Positions 5,567 to 7,645 of a stretch of DNA of 7,645 nucleotides are shown here, in pieces. This DNA is from Deltaproteobacteria bacterium (GTDB taxonomy: Bacteria > Desulfobacterota > JAENJC01). The notes beneath the pieces are model-generated. The model searched no databases. It was given only the letters and a program-made list of their open reading frames with translations, and was not told the DNA's origin. Numbering within the stretch: the stretch's first letter is position 1; the number at the start of each line of letters is the position of its first letter. The stretch spans positions 1 through 7,645 of the forward strand of contig JAENJC010000098.1 in the NCBI GenBank assembly GCA_016844545.1, written 5' to 3'. Made by a program: the position numbers and the translations under genes.

Positions 5567-5662
5567 CTATTTTTTCTTCTCTTGTTTCTTGATCTTTTTG
5601 TCCTTAGGTGATAACAGTGGTTTCTTTTTCGTGTCTTTCTTTACGTCCTGACCCTTACTCAT
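5567..5662 (-). CDS. Small lysine-rich protein, 31 residues
   Basis: A short reading frame starts at ATG 5660-5662, eight bases after a perfect AAGGAGG (5671-5677), and ends at TAG 5567-5569. The product begins MSKGQDVKKDTKKK and has 14 lysines in 31 residues, with no hydrophobic stretch, so it should be a very basic, disordered cytoplasmic peptide, perhaps binding nucleic acid or the ribosome. Similar tiny MSKGQD/MGKGD-type lysine-rich proteins occur in other bacteria and are usually unannotated; I recall the type but no function. A TATAAT box lies 40 bases upstream of the start. The strong ribosome site and separate promoter argue for a real gene. It converges on exbD. Confidence 0.7.
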   Translation of the reverse strand: MSKGQDVKKDTKKKPLLSPKDKKIKKQEKKK

Positions 5663-5701
5663 TTTTTTATCCTCCTTTTTAAGTTTAATCTTTCGCTTTT
5701 T

Positions 5702-5707
5702 ATTATA
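5702..5707 (-). promoter_or_regulatory. -10 box for the small lysine-rich gene
   Basis: On the minus strand a perfect TATAAT lies 39 bases before the start codon of the 31-residue gene, in very AT-rich DNA. No good -35 hexamer is seen at the right distance, so the call rests on position and the -10 alone. Confidence 0.4.
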
Positions 5708-5760
5708 GCTTTTATTAAACTAAAAGTATCTAAATTATTTTAAATTTAGAGGGTTAAACC

Positions 5761-5800
5761 TTTTTGCCTATTTGCCTATTTGCCCTTTAGCCTGTTTGCC
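5761..5800. repeat. Five-unit octamer repeat, consensus TATTTGCC
   Basis: Eight-base units follow one another: TTTTTGCC, TATTTGCC, TATTTGCC, CTTTAGCC and TGTTTGCC. Two units are identical and the others differ by one to three bases. The tract begins six bases beyond the pilZ stop, between pilZ and the small lysine-rich gene. It cannot form a strong hairpin, so it is not an obvious terminator; replication slippage is the simplest origin. Confidence 0.8.
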
Positions 5801-5806
5801 TTTTTG

Positions 5807-6148
5807 TTACGAATTCCCAATCCTGCCTGTCTGGAACAGACCGAGATGCTCCAGAGCCAGGGAGCTTTGGTTCAGAAACCTTATCCCCATGCCTTTAGGT
5901 AGCCCGTTATTCGACTCAGGATTTATGTTGTTCCAGACCACCTCCCCCAGCACCTCTACAGCGCTGTCCAGAGTAGGAAGGTTAAGATGGAGAACCACCA
6001 TGCTTCCAGGAGGAAGTGGTTTGTGTGAAGGCAAATAAATGCCTCCAGCGCTTATATTCAGGGAGAAGACGCTCTGCACTGAGTCATTACTGGTAAAATC
6101 CACATTGATCCTTATCGGCAAACGGGGTTCTTCTCTCTGATTATGCAA
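5807..6148 (-). CDS. PilZ domain protein (cyclic-di-GMP receptor)
   Basis: A 113-residue single-domain PilZ protein. The cyclic-di-GMP binding signature is complete: RxxxR at residues 5-9 (REEPR) and NxSxxG at 31-36 (NISAGG), followed by the beta-barrel strands (GSMVVLHLNLP, VEVLGEVVW) and GMGIRFLN near the end. It should change partner behaviour when it binds cyclic-di-GMP; the partner is unknown. The start is a TTG at 6146-6148, chosen because AAAGGAG (6155-6161) sits six bases upstream and translation then opens MHNQREEPR. That start lies inside the last codons of selA (eight-base overlap), so pilZ is almost certainly co-transcribed with selA and coupled to its translation. It has no evident tie to selenium metabolism. 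Confidence 0.92.
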   Translation of the reverse strand: MHNQREEPRLPIRINVDFTSNDSVQSVFSLNISAGGIYLPSHKPLPPGSMVVLHLNLPTLDSAVEVLGEVVWNNINPESNNGLPKGMGIRFLNQSSLALEHLGLFQTGRIGNS

Positions 6149-7538
6149 TAGATGCTCCTTTGAAAAACTCGGTAATTATCTCTATGTCTCCTTCAATTAA
6201 TGTCCTCATATCAAAAACAACCTCGTCCCGCTCTATCCTTGCTACAATTGCGTTAGAGTTCGTTCTCAGCTTCTTTTCCAGCCTGTTTGGGGATATCCCT
6301 TTAGCCTTAATAACCACAAGCTTTGTAGGTATCTCCTGAAGGGGCATTGCGCCTCCTCCAACCTGTGAGAAGCCGTCTCTTATGTTTATCTCAAACCTTC
6401 CGCCTGGGATGCCTCTGAGTCCTTTCAGCAATCTCCTGGCCGCCTTTGCCAGCTCTGCAACCTGGAGGGTCAGCATCCTTAACACAGGGATCTCATGGAG
6501 CGCCTTCAATTCATCCATGTATATCTTTAAGGTAGCCTCTAGTGCGGCAACTGTGAGCTTATCAATCCTTAAAGCCCTTGTAAGAGGATTTTTCTTAATG
6601 GCTTCTACGACGTCCTTCTTTCCGATGATAATGCCGGCCTGAGGGCCTCCAAGCAGCTTGTCTCCGCTGAATGTAATAACGTCTATTCCTGCTGCTACGG
6701 AATCCTGGATCGTTGGCTCTCTTTTTATCCCATAGTTAGAAAGGTCAATAAGGCTCCCGCTGCCGAGGTCGTTCATCACAGTGATGTTATTGTCTTTGCC
6801 GAGCTTGACTAAATCCTGGATAGGGACATCCGCTGTGAAACCGACCATGTCGAAGTTGCTCCTGTGGACCTTCATAATCAATGACGTTTCAGGGGTTAAG
6901 GCCGCCTCGTAATCTTTGAGGTGCGTCCTGTTGGTGGTCCCAACCTCTACAAGCTTTGTCCCGCTCTTTCTCATCACGTCAGGTATTCTGAATGAACCCC
7001 CTATCTCAACCAGTTCTCCGCGTGAGACTATGACCTCCTTCGCCTCCGCCAGGGTGTTGAGGACGAGCAGAACAGCAGCGGCGTTATTGTTGACAACCAA
7101 AGCGGCCTCTGACCCCGTAAGCCGGCAAAGAAGCGGCTCCAGATGTGAATACCTTTCACCCCTTCCCCCTTTCTCCAGATCAAACTCAAGGTTGGCATAG
7201 CCAGTCGAAACTTCAATCAGGTTTTTCAATGCCGATAGTGAAAGGGGCGCCCTTCCAAGGTTAGTATGGAGGATTACGCCCGTGGCATTTACAACCCTTG
7301 CAAGGCTGAGCCTCCCGCCTTTTTCTATCTCAGTCCCCACCTTTTTGCGGAAGTCGCCAATATTAAACCTGTAAATCTTAGCAGCGCTCTCTTTTATCAG
7401 CCTTCTCTCATCTTCAAGTGCGCTCCTTATCGCGTCAACAACTATCAAGCGCGACTTATCTTTTAGGAATCCGGCTGTCTTGCCGTCCTTAAGGAGGGAA
7501 TCAACCGAAGGCAATTTTCTTAAAAGCTCCTTCTTCAT
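6141..7538 (-). CDS. selA: L-seryl-tRNA(Sec) selenium transferase
   Basis: SelA converts serine on selenocysteine tRNA into selenocysteine using selenophosphate from SelD; SelB then delivers it at UGA codons. The 465-residue product has the usual family length. It shows the N-terminal LRKLPSVDSLL segment, the conserved RVVNATGVILHTNLGRAPLS (81-100), the VVNNNAAAVLL cofactor region (148-158), and the pyridoxal-phosphate lysine Lys294 in SGDKLLGGPQAG (E. coli Lys295). The ATG at 7536-7538 gives the expected N-terminus but has no upstream ribosome site, and its promoter is so close that the message may be leaderless. A TTG at codon 9 preceded by an internal AAGGAG is an alternative start, but it would remove part of the conserved N-terminus. 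selB, selD and the tRNA are not in the window. Confidence 0.97.
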   Translation of the reverse strand: MKKELLRKLPSVDSLLKDGKTAGFLKDKSRLIVVDAIRSALEDERRLIKESAAKIYRFNIGDFRKKVGTEIEKGGRLSLARVVNATGVILHTNLGRAPLSLSALKNLIEVSTGYANLEFDLEKGGRGERYSHLEPLLCRLTGSEAALVVNNNAAAVLLVLNTLAEAKEVIVSRGELVEIGGSFRIPDVMRKSGTKLVEVGTTNRTHLKDYEAALTPETSLIMKVHRSNFDMVGFTADVPIQDLVKLGKDNNITVMNDLGSGSLIDLSNYGIKREPTIQDSVAAGIDVITFSGDKLLGGPQAGIIIGKKDVVEAIKKNPLTRALRIDKLTVAALEATLKIYMDELKALHEIPVLRMLTLQVAELAKAARRLLKGLRGIPGGRFEINIRDGFSQVGGGAMPLQEIPTKLVVIKAKGISPNRLEKKLRTNSNAIVARIERDEVVFDMRTLIEGDIEIITEFFKGASIA

Positions 7539-7547
7539 TGCGACTGG

Positions 7548-7576
7548 ATTATATAAACAAAGGCAGGCAGTGTCAA
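7548..7576 (-). promoter_or_regulatory. Consensus sigma70 promoter of selA-pilZ
   Basis: TTGACA (7571-7576) and TATAAT (7548-7553) are both perfect and exactly 17 bases apart. Only nine bases separate the -10 box from the selA ATG, so transcription starting at the usual seven bases would begin about two bases before the ATG. Confidence 0.85.
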
Positions 7577-7590
7577 GGTTTAAACGGCTG

Positions 7591-7644
7591 TTATCTCTTG
7601 ACTTTCTGAGGCCCCGGTGCTAACCTGCGGCTTTCAATTTCATC
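7591..7644 (-). CDS. Possible C-terminal end of a further gene
   Basis: An open frame of 17 codons enters from the right edge and stops at TAA 7591-7593, reading DEIESRRLAPGPQKVKR. It lies just upstream of the selA promoter on the same strand, which is a plausible place for the tail of another gene. It is too short to identify and could be chance. Confidence 0.3.
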   Translation of the reverse strand, partial: DEIESRRLAPGPQKVKR

Positions 7645-7645
7645 T

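Noticed and set aside
5761..5800. CRISPR array
   Set aside because: The units are eight bases long with no spacers and no cas genes nearby.

Overview
The window looks like chromosomal DNA of a Gram-negative bacterium. The evidence is an ExbB/ExbD inner-membrane motor pair, a PilZ protein, a bacterial selenocysteine-incorporation enzyme (SelA) and a one-piece tmRNA. The mix of SelA, PilZ, YtxH/DUF948 and ExbBD, with sigma70-type promoters and middling GC, would suit a Nitrospirota or deltaproteobacterial (Desulfobacterota-like) anaerobe. That assignment is inference; no sequence here settles the taxon.

Left end (1-1330): the integrase end of an island inserted at the 3' end of the tmRNA gene. 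The P4-type tyrosine integrase is broken. Its arm-binding N-terminus (start 1148) and its catalytic C-terminus are both present, but a piece of roughly 30-35 codons between them is missing and the two parts lie in different frames. A set of direct repeats (TTTAGGTATAC-like) sits between the integrase start and the tmRNA and may be integrase arm sites. The tmRNA terminator also lies on this side.

1327-1876: ssrA (tmRNA), minus strand, encoding the tag ANDTNYSLAA, with an extended -10 promoter and two back-to-back perfect tandem duplications just upstream. Then comes a membrane-anchored alpha/beta hydrolase (1877-2745, plus strand), disrupted by a frameshift near 2521-2536. It converges on an isoprenylcysteine methyltransferase/NnrU-like membrane protein (2778-3425, minus).

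3571-5537: two divergent operons sharing a regulatory region at about 4282-4500. To the left, a DUF948 protein and a YtxH protein overlap by 14 bases and end at a 28-base palindromic terminator. To the right, exbB and exbD overlap by one base. No tonB or tolA follows, so the client of this motor is unknown.

5538-7645: a tiny lysine-rich gene of 31 codons with a strong ribosome binding site, missed by ordinary length cut-offs; a short octamer repeat tract; and a selA-pilZ operon on the minus strand. selA has a perfect consensus promoter placed so close to the ATG that the mRNA is predicted to be leaderless or nearly so. pilZ starts at a TTG inside the end of selA. The last bases may hold the tail of another minus-strand gene.

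I see no clearly new multi-gene system. The points most worth a second look are the decaying ssrA-targeted integrase with its repeat array, the possibly leaderless selA, the 31-residue lysine-rich gene, and the shared control region of DUF948-YtxH and exbBD.
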